A stretch of DNA of 31,094 bases from Rhodoferax sp. UBA6134 (lineage in GTDB: Bacteria; Pseudomonadota; Gammaproteobacteria; Burkholderiales; Burkholderiaceae_C), in the NCBI GenBank assembly GCA_002422455.1, contig DIVK01000040.1, positions 1 through 31,094 of the forward strand. Direction: 5' to 3'. Below are positions 6,917 through 14,283 of this stretch, one piece after another. The number at the start of each line of letters is the position of its first letter. Position 1 is the stretch's first letter. The translations under genes were made by a program, and so were the position numbers. The notes under the pieces are model-generated. The model was given only the letters and a program-made list of their open reading frames with translations. It did not search any database and had not been told where the DNA came from.

Positions 6917-8761
6917 TCAGGCTTCCTGGGCGTCTTTGGCATAGCCGCTGGCCTTCGGGAGCGCATGCAGGTCTTCGTGTTTGTCGGCCAGGCGGGCTGA
7001 GTTGGCGGCTGCCTTGAAAGTGTCAAAGCCGACGCGCCTGAGGGTGTCGATAAAGGTCTCGCGGCCGGTGCGGTGCTGGCGGAAAGTGTCGAGCAGTGCT
7101 TCGATCACGCCGGGCACTTCCGCCGCGCCAAAGGATGGGCCGACCACCCGGCCGGCCGCAGCGGCGCCGCTGAGCGCAGAACCATCGGAGCCGCCCAAGG
7201 ATACCTGATACCACTCCTTGCCGTCCTTGTCCACGCCCAGGATGCCGACGTGGCCGCTGTGGTGGTGGCCGCAGGAGTTGATGCAGCCGCTGATGTGCAG
7301 GTCGATCTCGCCCAGGTCGTGCAGCTCGTCCATGTCCTGGTAGCGCTCGGTGATGGCGGCGGCAATCGGGATGGATCGGGCATTGGCCAGTGCGCAGAAG
7401 TCGCCGCCGGGGCAGGCAATCATGTCAGTCAGCAGGCGCACATTGCTGCGGGCCAGACCGGCGCGGCTGGCCGCCACCCACAGGGCAGGCAGGTCAGCCT
7501 CATGCACCCAGGGCAGCAGCAGGTTCTGGTCGTGCGTCACGCGTACTTCGCCGGCGCTGAACTCATCGGCCAGGGCGGCGGCGGTGTCGAGCTGATCGGC
7601 ATCGGCATCCCCGGGGGCCTGGCCCAGACGCTTGAAGGACAAGGTGACGGCGCGCAGGGCCGGGTCCTTGTGCGCTGCCACGTTCTGCTTGATCCAGCGC
7701 GCGTAGTCGCCCTGGCGTTCCGCGGGGATGGTTACGGGCCTGGTCGTGGTCCGCGCCGACCCCACGAGGGCGGGCGGCACAAACGATGCCGAAACGCGGT
7801 CCAGCTCCGCCTGGGTGATGGTGTGCGGCGCGCCGTCCACCGTCAGGATCTGCTGGTACTCCGCCTCCACCTCGTCGATGTAGCGCTGGCCTTCGGCCTT
7901 CACCAGAATCTTGATACGTGCCTTGTACATGTTGTCGCGCCGGCCCCAGCGGTTGTAGACGCGCACCACCGCCTCCAGGTAATTCATGATCTGGCTCCAG
8001 GGCAGGAACTCACGAATTACCGTGCCGATGACCGGCGTGCGGCCCATGCCGCCGCCCACCAGCACGCGAAAGCCCAGATCGCCGGGGGCGACACCAAGCG
8101 TCGCGTCGCCCGCCTCGCTTCGGACCAGGTGCAGGCCGACGTCATGCCAACGGGTGGCGGCGCGGTCCTCGGTGGCGCCGGTGATGGCGATCTTGAACTT
8201 GCGCGGCAAAAATGCGAATTCGGGGTGCAGCGTGCTCCATTGGCGCAGGATTTCGGCGAACGGGCGCGGATCGGCAATTTCGTCGGGCGCAATGCCGGCC
8301 AGCTCGTCGCTGGTGATGTTGCGGATGCAGTTGCCGCTGGTCTGGATGCCGTGCATGTCCACCGTGGCCAGCAGGTCCATCACGTCGGCGCTCCTGGCCA
8401 GCGGGATCCAGTTGAATTGCACGTTTTGCCGGGTGGTGAAGTGACCGTAGCCCACCGGCAGGTGGGTGGTGCCCCAGGCGGCCTGGGCGCCGATGGCGGT
8501 GTCGAACACTTCCTTGCTGGGCTGGTCGTACTCGCGGGCAATGCGGGCCAGTACGCGCAACTGGGCGCTTGCCAGCTCGCCATAGGGCACGGCCACGCGC
8601 AGCATGGGCGCGTAGCGCTGGATGTACCAGCCATTTTGCAGGCGCAGGGGGCGAAACTCGTCATCGCTGAGAAGGCCGGCCAGGTTGCGCTCCAGCTGAT
8701 CGCGGTGCTGCGCGGCGCGATTGCGAATGAACTGGCGGTCAAAATCGGTGTAGTGGTACAT
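6917..8761 (-). CDS. cysI: Siroheme nitrite/sulfite reductase (CysI-type, single chain)
   Basis: A 614-residue siroheme/4Fe-4S hemoprotein reducing sulfite to sulfide. The cluster and siroheme cysteines are C450 and C456 (CPGGDFC) plus C493 and C497 (SGCINSC), followed by GHHHSGHVGI. The duplicated ferredoxin-like half repeats are intact, for example GHFTTRQNVQFNWI and VRVTHDQNLLLPWV. No cysJ flavoprotein gene is adjacent; instead fdxA and a ferredoxin-NADP reductase lie downstream, which suggests ferredoxin supplies electrons. Context with cysHDN makes sulfite the likely substrate rather than nitrite. The ATG at 8761 has only a weak ribosome site. Confidence 0.93.
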   Translation of the reverse strand: MYHYTDFDRQFIRNRAAQHRDQLERNLAGLLSDDEFRPLRLQNGWYIQRYAPMLRVAVPYGELASAQLRVLARIAREYDQPSKEVFDTAIGAQAAWGTTHLPVGYGHFTTRQNVQFNWIPLARSADVMDLLATVDMHGIQTSGNCIRNITSDELAGIAPDEIADPRPFAEILRQWSTLHPEFAFLPRKFKIAITGATEDRAATRWHDVGLHLVRSEAGDATLGVAPGDLGFRVLVGGGMGRTPVIGTVIREFLPWSQIMNYLEAVVRVYNRWGRRDNMYKARIKILVKAEGQRYIDEVEAEYQQILTVDGAPHTITQAELDRVSASFVPPALVGSARTTTRPVTIPAERQGDYARWIKQNVAAHKDPALRAVTLSFKRLGQAPGDADADQLDTAAALADEFSAGEVRVTHDQNLLLPWVHEADLPALWVAASRAGLARSNVRLLTDMIACPGGDFCALANARSIPIAAAITERYQDMDELHDLGEIDLHISGCINSCGHHHSGHVGILGVDKDGKEWYQVSLGGSDGSALSGAAAAGRVVGPSFGAAEVPGVIEALLDTFRQHRTGRETFIDTLRRVGFDTFKAAANSARLADKHEDLHALPKASGYAKDAQEA

Positions 8762-8831
8762 CTTGATGAAGGGTGGGTTCTGGTCAGTTGCGGACGGCGC
8801 TACATTGCGCTTCGGTTGCTCCCGCAGGGTT

Positions 8832-9623
8832 TCACAAAGTAATCAATTTCGCACCGGCGTAGGCCAGCAGCACGGACAGCAGGGAGCGGATGACCCGTTC
8901 CGGGATGCGCGAGATCAGGTGCGAGCCGATCCAGATGCCGGGCAGCGAACCGGCCAGCAGTTTGACCAGCAGGGGCCAGTCCACCGAGCCGAGCGAGGCG
9001 TGTCCCAGGCCGGCCACCAGCGTCAGCGGCACGGCGTAGGCAATGTCGGCCGCCACAATGCGCGGCAGCGGCAGCAGTGGGTACAGGAGCATCAGCACGG
9101 TGACGCCGATGGCCCCGGCGCCCACCGAGGTTAGTGTGACCAGAGTGCCGATGACCGCGCCAAACAGCAGCGGCAGGCTCCAGTGGCGCGGCGTCGCCGC
9201 CAGCACTTCCTGGCCGCGGACCACCGTGGTCGGAGCGGCCCGGCCGCGCAACGCCTTGTACAAGGTGGCCGCAGCCGTCAGCAGCAGGGCGACCCCCAGG
9301 GTGGTGGTCATCAGACCTTGCACCCTGGCGCTGGCGGCGCCGACCTGGCTGAGCACAAACAGGGTGATCAGAGCGGCGGGAATGCTGCCGGCCGACAGGT
9401 GAAACACCACGCGCCAATCCACCAAGCGGGCCCGCGCCAGCCTGACGGTGCCCCCCATCTTGGTGAATGCGGCGAACAACAGGTCGGTGCCGACGGCCAG
9501 ATAAGGTTTGACGTCAAAAAAGAAGATCAGGATTGGCGTCATGAGCGAGCCCCCCCCGATGCCGGTGAGCCCGACGACAATTCCGACAAAAAAACCGGCA
9601 AAAATAAACGCAAGGTCATGCAT
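8832..9623 (-). CDS. TauE/SafE-family membrane permease
   Basis: A 263-residue protein with about seven to eight hydrophobic helices. The N-terminal GLTGIGGGSLMTPILI and the mirrored mid-protein GTLVTLTSVGAGAIGV are the two inverted half-motifs of the TauE/SafE (DUF81) family of sulfite, sulfoacetate or organosulfur transporters. I chose the ATG at 9623; the frame opens with a TTG at 9659 that would add 12 charged, non-membrane residues. It lies about 70 bp upstream of cysI in the same direction. A role in sulfite or sulfur-anion export is plausible from context, but the substrate is not determined by sequence. Confidence 0.88.
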   Translation of the reverse strand: MHDLAFIFAGFFVGIVVGLTGIGGGSLMTPILIFFFDVKPYLAVGTDLLFAAFTKMGGTVRLARARLVDWRVVFHLSAGSIPAALITLFVLSQVGAASARVQGLMTTTLGVALLLTAAATLYKALRGRAAPTTVVRGQEVLAATPRHWSLPLLFGAVIGTLVTLTSVGAGAIGVTVLMLLYPLLPLPRIVAADIAYAVPLTLVAGLGHASLGSVDWPLLVKLLAGSLPGIWIGSHLISRIPERVIRSLLSVLLAYAGAKLITL

Positions 9624-9769
9624 GGGTGCAGACTTTAGTCGCTCATCCTTATGTTGCAAACTACATTTACGTGATGTTTATATGCAATTTTGATATTAAG
9701 AGGGGTGAGGCTTGAAAGCTACTCGCCAAGGTGTGCTGCGCCGGAACCTGCGCCGGTTCAGCAATGAGC

Positions 9770-11590
9770 TCAAGGCGCCGCGTTGGCACGCAGGGCGTTC
9801 AGGGCGTTGGCCAATCCCGCCTCCACCGGCAGCGGTTCAGCTCCCCAGCGGGCCGCCAGCAATTCGGCGCACAGCATTGAAAAACTCAGACCGCGCGAAC
9901 CCATGCCGGCACAAATCCACAGCCCCGGCCTGTCTGCCTGGTACAGCGGCCCTACCAGCGGCAGGCGATCGGCGCTGACGCAACGCGTGTTGCTCCAGGC
10001 CTGGACGGCGCCCGCAGCGAACCGGGGTGCCAGGGCTTGCCCCAGCGCTGGCAGCAATTGTTGCAGCCGTGCCAGGTTGGCGGCGTGATTTTCCCCTTCC
10101 GGTAAGGCCGGCTGCGTGTCGGGCTGGTAACTGGAGCCGACAAACCAGGCGCGCGCCGCAGGTGCGGCGCCGTCGACCGGAATTCCGGGGATCACACTGC
10201 CCGCGCCGTTGACCGGAAAAGGCGGGAAGGCCTCCTCCGCCGTGTCCTGATGCAGAGCCCACGACAATTGGCCCCGCACACCGTGCAGGGCGGGTAATTG
10301 GTCAAGGCGCAGGCCCAGGGAGGGCTGGGTGGTTTGCAGTGTTTCAAGCAGCGGCAGGGCACCGCCGGCGTTGGCGAAGACCACCCGGTCGGCGCGGGCG
10401 AGCACCTGGCCCTGCGCGTCCAGCAGCGCCCATTGATCGCCGTCCGGGCGAAGGGCATCCACCCTGGCACCGCCCTGAAAAGTGACGCCGGGTTGTGCCA
10501 GCCAGGCCTGCACCAGTTGGGCCGGTTTGAGCCACGCCGCCTGTTTGTGCCAAATTGCCGGCTTCCCGTGCGTTGTGGTCTCTGGTGGTGCTGGGTGCGA
10601 CCAGTCCTGCCCTGTCGTTGACCAGCGGAGCGGCAAGCCCGCAGAGCCATCCAGGTGGCGTTCCAGTGTGCCCGTGGCGTTCCAGTCCTGCCCCGGACGC
10701 AGCAGGCTGCGGGCTTGTTGCAGCATCAGGCGAACGCCACTGCGTGACAGGCGTGACAGCGTGCAATCGTCGCCCGACACATGGGGTACCACCAGGCCCG
10801 CCGGCAACCCGGAAGCGCCGGCGGCAGGTGCCCGCGCCTGGTCGAGCACCCGCACCTGCCAGCCGCGCCGCGCCAGCGTTGCCGCGACACTGGCGCCTGC
10901 CAGCCCGGCGCCGATGACGGCGCAGCTGCCTGGCTCGACGGGATGGCCGGGCGCCGGGTCTCGCGTATGTTTGATGGTCCAGCGCGGGTTGAACTGGCCA
11001 CTCAAGCCGCCGGTTGCCGGGGCGCTCTGGCGCGCCTCCAGTTCAAATCCGCACTGGGTCAAACCGGCGTGCAGGCCAGCGGCTTCGGACGTGCTCGCCA
11101 GTCGGGTGCCGCGCCGGCAGCAGCGCGCCAGGGCCTTGAACGTCCAGCTATTCCAGGGCAAAACTGCAGCGCCATCGGGGTCGGGCGTGTTGAGGTAAAT
11201 CGCATCGGCGACAAAGCGCTGCTCCCGCAGCAGGGCCGTCACCTCGCCCACGCACAGCGTCAACAACACCTGACCGCCCTCCAGCGTCAGACGGTGAAAG
11301 CCGGGCAGCAGCCCGAACCACTGTGGCCTCAGCGCCTGGGCCAGTTCCTTCAGGTCGGAAATGGGCGCGGCACAGGCCAGCAGCTCGTCAGGTTTGGGGG
11401 GCGCGCTGGTCAGCGCCACGTAGTGCAGCAGGCGGGGCCGCTGTGGATCGTTTTTCCAGGCGCGCCAGGTGTTCAGGAAAGGCAGGCCGCGCTCAAACCC
11501 GGTGTCGAGAATGCGCCAGGCGTTTTGCCCGGCCCACGCCCGCGGCAGACCGCAGCCCTGCAACAGGTCGACGGCTTCCGGCTCAGCCAT
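9770..11590 (-). CDS. mnmC: MnmC-like protein: degenerate methyltransferase half fused to intact FAD oxidase
   Basis: A 606-residue homologue of MnmC, which in E. coli removes the carboxymethyl group of cmnm5s2U34 in tRNA (FAD domain) and then methylates it (SAM domain). The C-terminal FAD half is sound: GAGLAG at 227-232, ASGLPAGLVVPHVSGDD, NTRCVSADRLPLVGPL and CAGMGSRGLSFSMLCAELLAA. The N-terminal half is unusual. About 35 residues preceding QGCGLPRAWAG are missing, including the FDDVYxS block. SAM motif I reads TGFERGLPF rather than the usual GFGxGLNF, and the conserved DGFxPxxNPxMW region reads YLNTPDPDG at 132-140. The start ATG is 12 bp after yggX. The oxidase is probably active; methylation is doubtful. 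Confidence 0.85.
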   Translation of the reverse strand: MAEPEAVDLLQGCGLPRAWAGQNAWRILDTGFERGLPFLNTWRAWKNDPQRPRLLHYVALTSAPPKPDELLACAAPISDLKELAQALRPQWFGLLPGFHRLTLEGGQVLLTLCVGEVTALLREQRFVADAIYLNTPDPDGAAVLPWNSWTFKALARCCRRGTRLASTSEAAGLHAGLTQCGFELEARQSAPATGGLSGQFNPRWTIKHTRDPAPGHPVEPGSCAVIGAGLAGASVAATLARRGWQVRVLDQARAPAAGASGLPAGLVVPHVSGDDCTLSRLSRSGVRLMLQQARSLLRPGQDWNATGTLERHLDGSAGLPLRWSTTGQDWSHPAPPETTTHGKPAIWHKQAAWLKPAQLVQAWLAQPGVTFQGGARVDALRPDGDQWALLDAQGQVLARADRVVFANAGGALPLLETLQTTQPSLGLRLDQLPALHGVRGQLSWALHQDTAEEAFPPFPVNGAGSVIPGIPVDGAAPAARAWFVGSSYQPDTQPALPEGENHAANLARLQQLLPALGQALAPRFAAGAVQAWSNTRCVSADRLPLVGPLYQADRPGLWICAGMGSRGLSFSMLCAELLAARWGAEPLPVEAGLANALNALRANAAP

Positions 11591-11602
11591 GCGCCAGGGA
11601 TT

Positions 11603-11875
11603 TCAAGCGCTGGGCGGGACGTAGCCCTGCGCGGCGTCGGCACCTTCGCCAAAAAAGTGGTTTTCCATCTGGCGTGCCAAGTACTGGCGTGCCCGCGCGT
11701 CGGCCAGGCTCAGGCGGTTTTCATTGACCAGCATGGTCTGATGCTTGAGCCAGGCCGCCCAGGCCTCCTTGCTCACGTTCTCCCAAATGCGCTTGCCGAG
11801 TTCGCCGGGGTAGGGCGGAAAATCCAGCCCTTCGGCTTCCTTGCCGAGTTTGATGCAATTTACAGTGCGTGTCAT
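11603..11875 (-). CDS. yggX: Fe(2+)-trafficking / oxidative damage protection protein YggX
   Basis: A 90-residue cytosolic protein with the full YggX pattern: TVNCIKLGKEAEGLDFPPYPGELGKRI at the N-terminus with the conserved C7, then WAAWLKHQTMLVNENRL and YLARQMENHFFG. The family protects iron-sulfur clusters from oxidation and has been linked to iron handling. It is the first gene of a minus-strand unit with mnmC, 12 bp apart. An AAGG-type ribosome site precedes the ATG at 11875. The upstream 122 bp are shared divergently with the small four-cysteine gene at 11998. Confidence 0.95.
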   Translation of the reverse strand: MTRTVNCIKLGKEAEGLDFPPYPGELGKRIWENVSKEAWAAWLKHQTMLVNENRLSLADARARQYLARQMENHFFGEGADAAQGYVPPSA

Positions 11876-11984
11876 TTGAAGCCTTTTCCGAATTCTTGTG
11901 AAAGTGGTGACTTTAGCAAGCTTTCAGTGACCGTCCGGTGGGTGGTTCAAAACCATGATGTACCCCGCCATGCGCCAGCCGAAG

Positions 11985-11990
11985 TAAAAT
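11985..11990 (+). promoter_or_regulatory. Possible -10 element placing the start codon at the transcription start (leaderless)
   Basis: TAAAAT lies 7 nt before the ATG at 11998, the usual distance from a -10 box to the first transcribed base. No Shine-Dalgarno sequence precedes this ATG. A matching -35 hexamer is not evident, so this is a tentative call. Confidence 0.35.
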
Positions 11991-11997
11991 ACGGCCT

Positions 11998-12231
11998 ATG
12001 GCAAAAGCTGACACCAAAACGAAAATGCTGGCCGACGGCCTGCGTTACAAATCCAAAGTATCGGGTTCTCCCTTCACGGCGGCAACGTCGTTCGGGGCCG
12101 CGACCATGTCGTGTTTTCTGTGTGGCAAGCATCGCGCCCGCTCGCAGATGGTCACGCGCAAGATTCTTGGCAAGTCCCAGGCGGTGTGCGCGCCGTCCTG
12201 CAAGGATGCGGACCAGGCGGCAGCAGGGTGA
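11998..12231 (+). CDS. Small conserved-looking protein with four-cysteine (zinc-ribbon-like) motif
   Basis: A 77-residue basic protein that I do not recognise as a named family. It has C39-x2-C42 (SCFLCGK) and C64-x3-C68 (CAPSCKD), spaced like a small zinc-binding knuckle, with a basic linker RARSQMVTRKILGKS between them. There is no signal peptide or membrane segment. The gene ends 7 bp before dsbB and is probably cotranscribed with it. It appears to be led by a -10 element only 7 nt upstream of the ATG. Metal binding is inferred from the cysteine pattern only. Confidence 0.75.
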   Translation: MAKADTKTKMLADGLRYKSKVSGSPFTAATSFGAATMSCFLCGKHRARSQMVTRKILGKSQAVCAPSCKDADQAAAG

Positions 12232-12238
12232 GTCCGTG

Positions 12239-12748
12239 ATGTTGCAGGGTGTGACCGCCTGGCTGGACAACGCGCCACGTCGCGTCTTTGCGCTGCTCAG
12301 CGCGGTGTGCGTTGGCCTGTTGGCGTTTGGCCTGTACTTGCAGCATGGGGTGGGGCTGGAGCCCTGCCCGATGTGCATCGTCCAGCGCTACACTCTTGTT
12401 TTTATAGCGATTGTCTCGGGTTTGAGCGGAGTCAGCGATAAAAAAATCCTGCATGTTGGCGGCGCCGCGCTGCTGCTGCTGGCTGCCGGTTTTGGCGCCT
12501 TTGTGGCGGCCCGGCAGAGCTGGCTGCAATGGTATCCACCCGAGGTGGTGTCCTGCGGACGCGATTTTTACGGCATGATTGAGACCTTCCCGTTGCAACG
12601 CGCCATCCCCATGATTTTCAAAGGTGGTGGCGACTGCACTCAGGTGGATTGGACCTTGCTCGGAGGTTCGATTGCCAATTGGTCCTTCCTGTGTTTTGTG
12701 CTCATCGGCCTGCTGACGCTGGCACTGCTGGGCCGGCGGCGAGGCTGA
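12239..12748 (+). CDS. dsbB: Disulfide bond formation protein DsbB
   Basis: A 169-residue inner-membrane quinone reductase that reoxidises DsbA. Four transmembrane helices are visible. The first periplasmic loop carries C43-x2-C46 (EPCPMCIVQR, with the quinone-proximal R50), and the second carries C106 (VVSCGRDF) and C133 (GGDCTQ). All four catalytic cysteines are present. The start is the ATG at 12239, 7 bp after the small four-cysteine gene; the open frame extends far upstream but only as antisense of other genes. The GTG immediately before it is an alternative. Confidence 0.95.
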   Translation: MLQGVTAWLDNAPRRVFALLSAVCVGLLAFGLYLQHGVGLEPCPMCIVQRYTLVFIAIVSGLSGVSDKKILHVGGAALLLLAAGFGAFVAARQSWLQWYPPEVVSCGRDFYGMIETFPLQRAIPMIFKGGGDCTQVDWTLLGGSIANWSFLCFVLIGLLTLALLGRRRG

Positions 12749-12805
12749 GGTAGCCGCTTTGCCACGCTATGCTTGGCCCCACTATTTGAATAACAGGAGA
12801 TGAAA

Positions 12806-13579
12806 ATGAGCCAACTGGATGCTTCCGCCAAGGGCGTGTACCTGATCACCGTGACGCAGTTCACCGACAGCGGCGCGCTCAATCTGCGCCAGTACCGACA
12901 GCATGGTGGACTTCTGTTTGAAAAAAAGGCGTCATTGGGCTGACTGTGCTGGGCATCATGGACGAGGCGCCCAAGCTCACCATGGAGGAGTCGCGCACCT
13001 TCGTCAGACAGGTGCTGGCGCGCGTGAACGGGCGCGTGCCGGTGGTGGTGGGCGCGTCGGCGCCGGGCTTCGCGCCGATGCGCGAACTCACCCAGAGCGT
13101 GATGGATCTGGGTGCCTCGGACGTGATGGGTGGCGCTACCGTCCACGGTGCGCACCGATGACCAGATCACGGCCTACTTCGACATGGTCAACGAGACGCT
13201 GGGGCTGGACGTGCCCTGGGTGCTGCAAGACCACCCGGTAGCCACCGGCGTGCAGATGGCCACTGGCGTCATCCTGAAAATCCTGAAGAACTCACCGACC
13301 TGCGTCATGCTCAAGCACGAGGACTGCCCCGGCCTGACCAAACTCTCGGCCCTCCGCGCCGTCAGCGACAAGGGCGAGTTGCACCGCATCTCCATCCTTA
13401 CCAGCAACGGCGGCGGCTTGTTCCTACCGGAAGAGCTTACCGACGCCTACCTGCCGCTGGCCCGGGCCAACATCGGCCTGGCGGTGCGCAAGCCGGGGCC
13501 GAAGCTGTCGGCGCAGGATATGGAAGATATTGCGCGGTTGACGGCGTGGCAGAACCAGCGATTGACTGAACTTGGCTGA
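12806..13579 (+). pseudogene. Decayed dihydrodipicolinate synthase (DapA)-family gene
   Basis: The remnant of a DapA-like aldolase/lyase, with homologous segments in shifting frames. It starts after an AACAGGAG ribosome site with MSQLDASAKGVYLITVTQFTDSG. The frame shifts near 12880-12890 to give STDSMVDFCLKK. It shifts again at the run of seven A (12921-12927) to give GLTVLGIMDEAPKLTMEES, and a surplus G near 13129-13131 moves it to the frame of VRTDDQITAYFDMV. The Schiff-base lysine context CVMLKHED survives. Beyond LFLPEEL a block of about 37 residues, which in relatives includes RGADGAMTGF, is missing, and a second deletion of about 17 residues follows AVRK. Several independent lesions argue for real decay rather than one sequencing error. 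Confidence 0.88.
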
Positions 13580-13643
13580 TTCTTTCTAAAATGTGAGTCC
13601 GGGGCGTCATCGACGGTGATCCGGTCGCCATCCGTCCCCGGTA

Positions 13644-13649
13644 CATAAT
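13644..13649 (+). promoter_or_regulatory. Possible -10 element directly before the DUF2946 gene
   Basis: CATAAT ends 6 nt before the ATG at 13656, with no Shine-Dalgarno sequence between, suggesting a leaderless or near-leaderless message. A recognisable -35 hexamer is lacking. A GC-rich inverted repeat (CCGGGG at 13599-13604, CCCCGG at 13636-13641) lies just upstream. Confidence 0.3.
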
Positions 13650-13655
13650 CAACCC

Positions 13656-14015
13656 ATGCAATCTCTTCGCTTTCGTCTCACCCATCTCACCCGTTTCGTG
13701 CTGGTGTGGTTTGTGCTGTCGATTGGCGCGGCAGTTGCATCGCCCATGGTCAATCCTAAGGCCATGGACTTGGTGTGCTCAAGCGGTGGCGGCATGAAGC
13801 TCGTGGTGGCCGGTGACGAGGATGCCTCTTCCACTGGCCACGTGCTGGACTGTCCGTTGTGTGCGTCCATCATTGCCCCGCCACCGGCGCTGAACACTCA
13901 ACTCGGCCAGGCCCCTCCCTTGGCGCATGCGCTGCACCCGAGGCGGACTGCGCACATTGTCGCCGTTACGGCCCCACCATTGCCTTCGCGCGGACCGCCT
14001 GAAATCTCCTGCTGA
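13656..14015 (+). CDS. DUF2946 domain protein (periplasmic, metal-linked family)
   Basis: A 119-residue protein with an N-terminal signal or anchor helix (RFVLVWFVLSIGAAVASP) and the DUF2946 pattern: C41 in DLVCSSGGG, H62, and C66/C69 in HVLDCPLCA, followed by a proline-rich stretch. DUF2946 proteins commonly neighbour copper-responsive genes and TonB receptors in proteobacteria, but no activity is assigned. The C-terminal 40 residues are low-complexity. It lies 268 bp upstream of a TonB-dependent receptor in the same direction. A metal-related role is inferred from family context and the Cys/His residues. Confidence 0.8.
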   Translation: MQSLRFRLTHLTRFVLVWFVLSIGAAVASPMVNPKAMDLVCSSGGGMKLVVAGDEDASSTGHVLDCPLCASIIAPPPALNTQLGQAPPLAHALHPRRTAHIVAVTAPPLPSRGPPEISC

Positions 14016-14064
14016 ACTTTCGCGCGGGCTGCGGTCTTGTGGCTGGCCCCGTGATATTCGCTTA

Positions 14065-14082
14065 GCGCTCGGTTTCGAGCGC
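14065..14082 (+). promoter_or_regulatory. Hairpin in TonB-receptor leader
   Basis: Arms GCGCTCG and CGAGCGC form a perfect 7-bp stem with a GTTT loop, 201 nt upstream of the receptor start. No T-run follows, so it is not an evident intrinsic terminator. Confidence 0.5.
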
Positions 14083-14118
14083 ATGGCGTCGTTGTGGCCG
14101 TCGCAAAGGAAGGAAGGC

Positions 14119-14136
14119 AGGCAAGCCCGCTTGCCT
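14119..14136 (+). promoter_or_regulatory. 18-bp near-palindrome in TonB-receptor leader
   Basis: Arms AGGCAAGC and GCTTGCCT flank a 2-nt centre. With the hairpin at 14065-14082 it suggests a structured leader or an operator for the receptor gene. No cobalamin-riboswitch core was recognised nearby. Confidence 0.5.
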
Positions 14137-14283
14137 CACGAAGATCTGCTTTTCCGCCAAGACATGGCCCGCGTGGACTTGGACGACGAGCCCTCAGCGA
14201 ACTTGACGCCTCCATATTCCTCATGCAGACAGCCGCGCACCGCTGGTGTTCGCGGTTTGAACAGTTAATGGAAAGACAGAGAG

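Noticed and set aside
7073..8842. A 589-codon plus-strand open frame opposite cysI.
   Set aside because: Shadow of cysI, whose cofactor motifs are intact on the other strand.
9624..9769. A CysB-type binding site or promoter for the tauE-cys unit.
   Set aside because: AT-rich sequence with TTGCAT is present, but no -35/-10 pair with good spacing or convincing CysB motif could be assigned.
12921..12927. Programmed frameshifting at the A7 run in the DapA-like gene.
   Set aside because: Other frameshifts and block deletions in the same gene make simple decay the better explanation.
14016..14283. Possible cobalamin riboswitch upstream of the TonB receptor.
   Set aside because: Hairpins are present, but I could not find the conserved B12-box core; a covariance-model search would decide.
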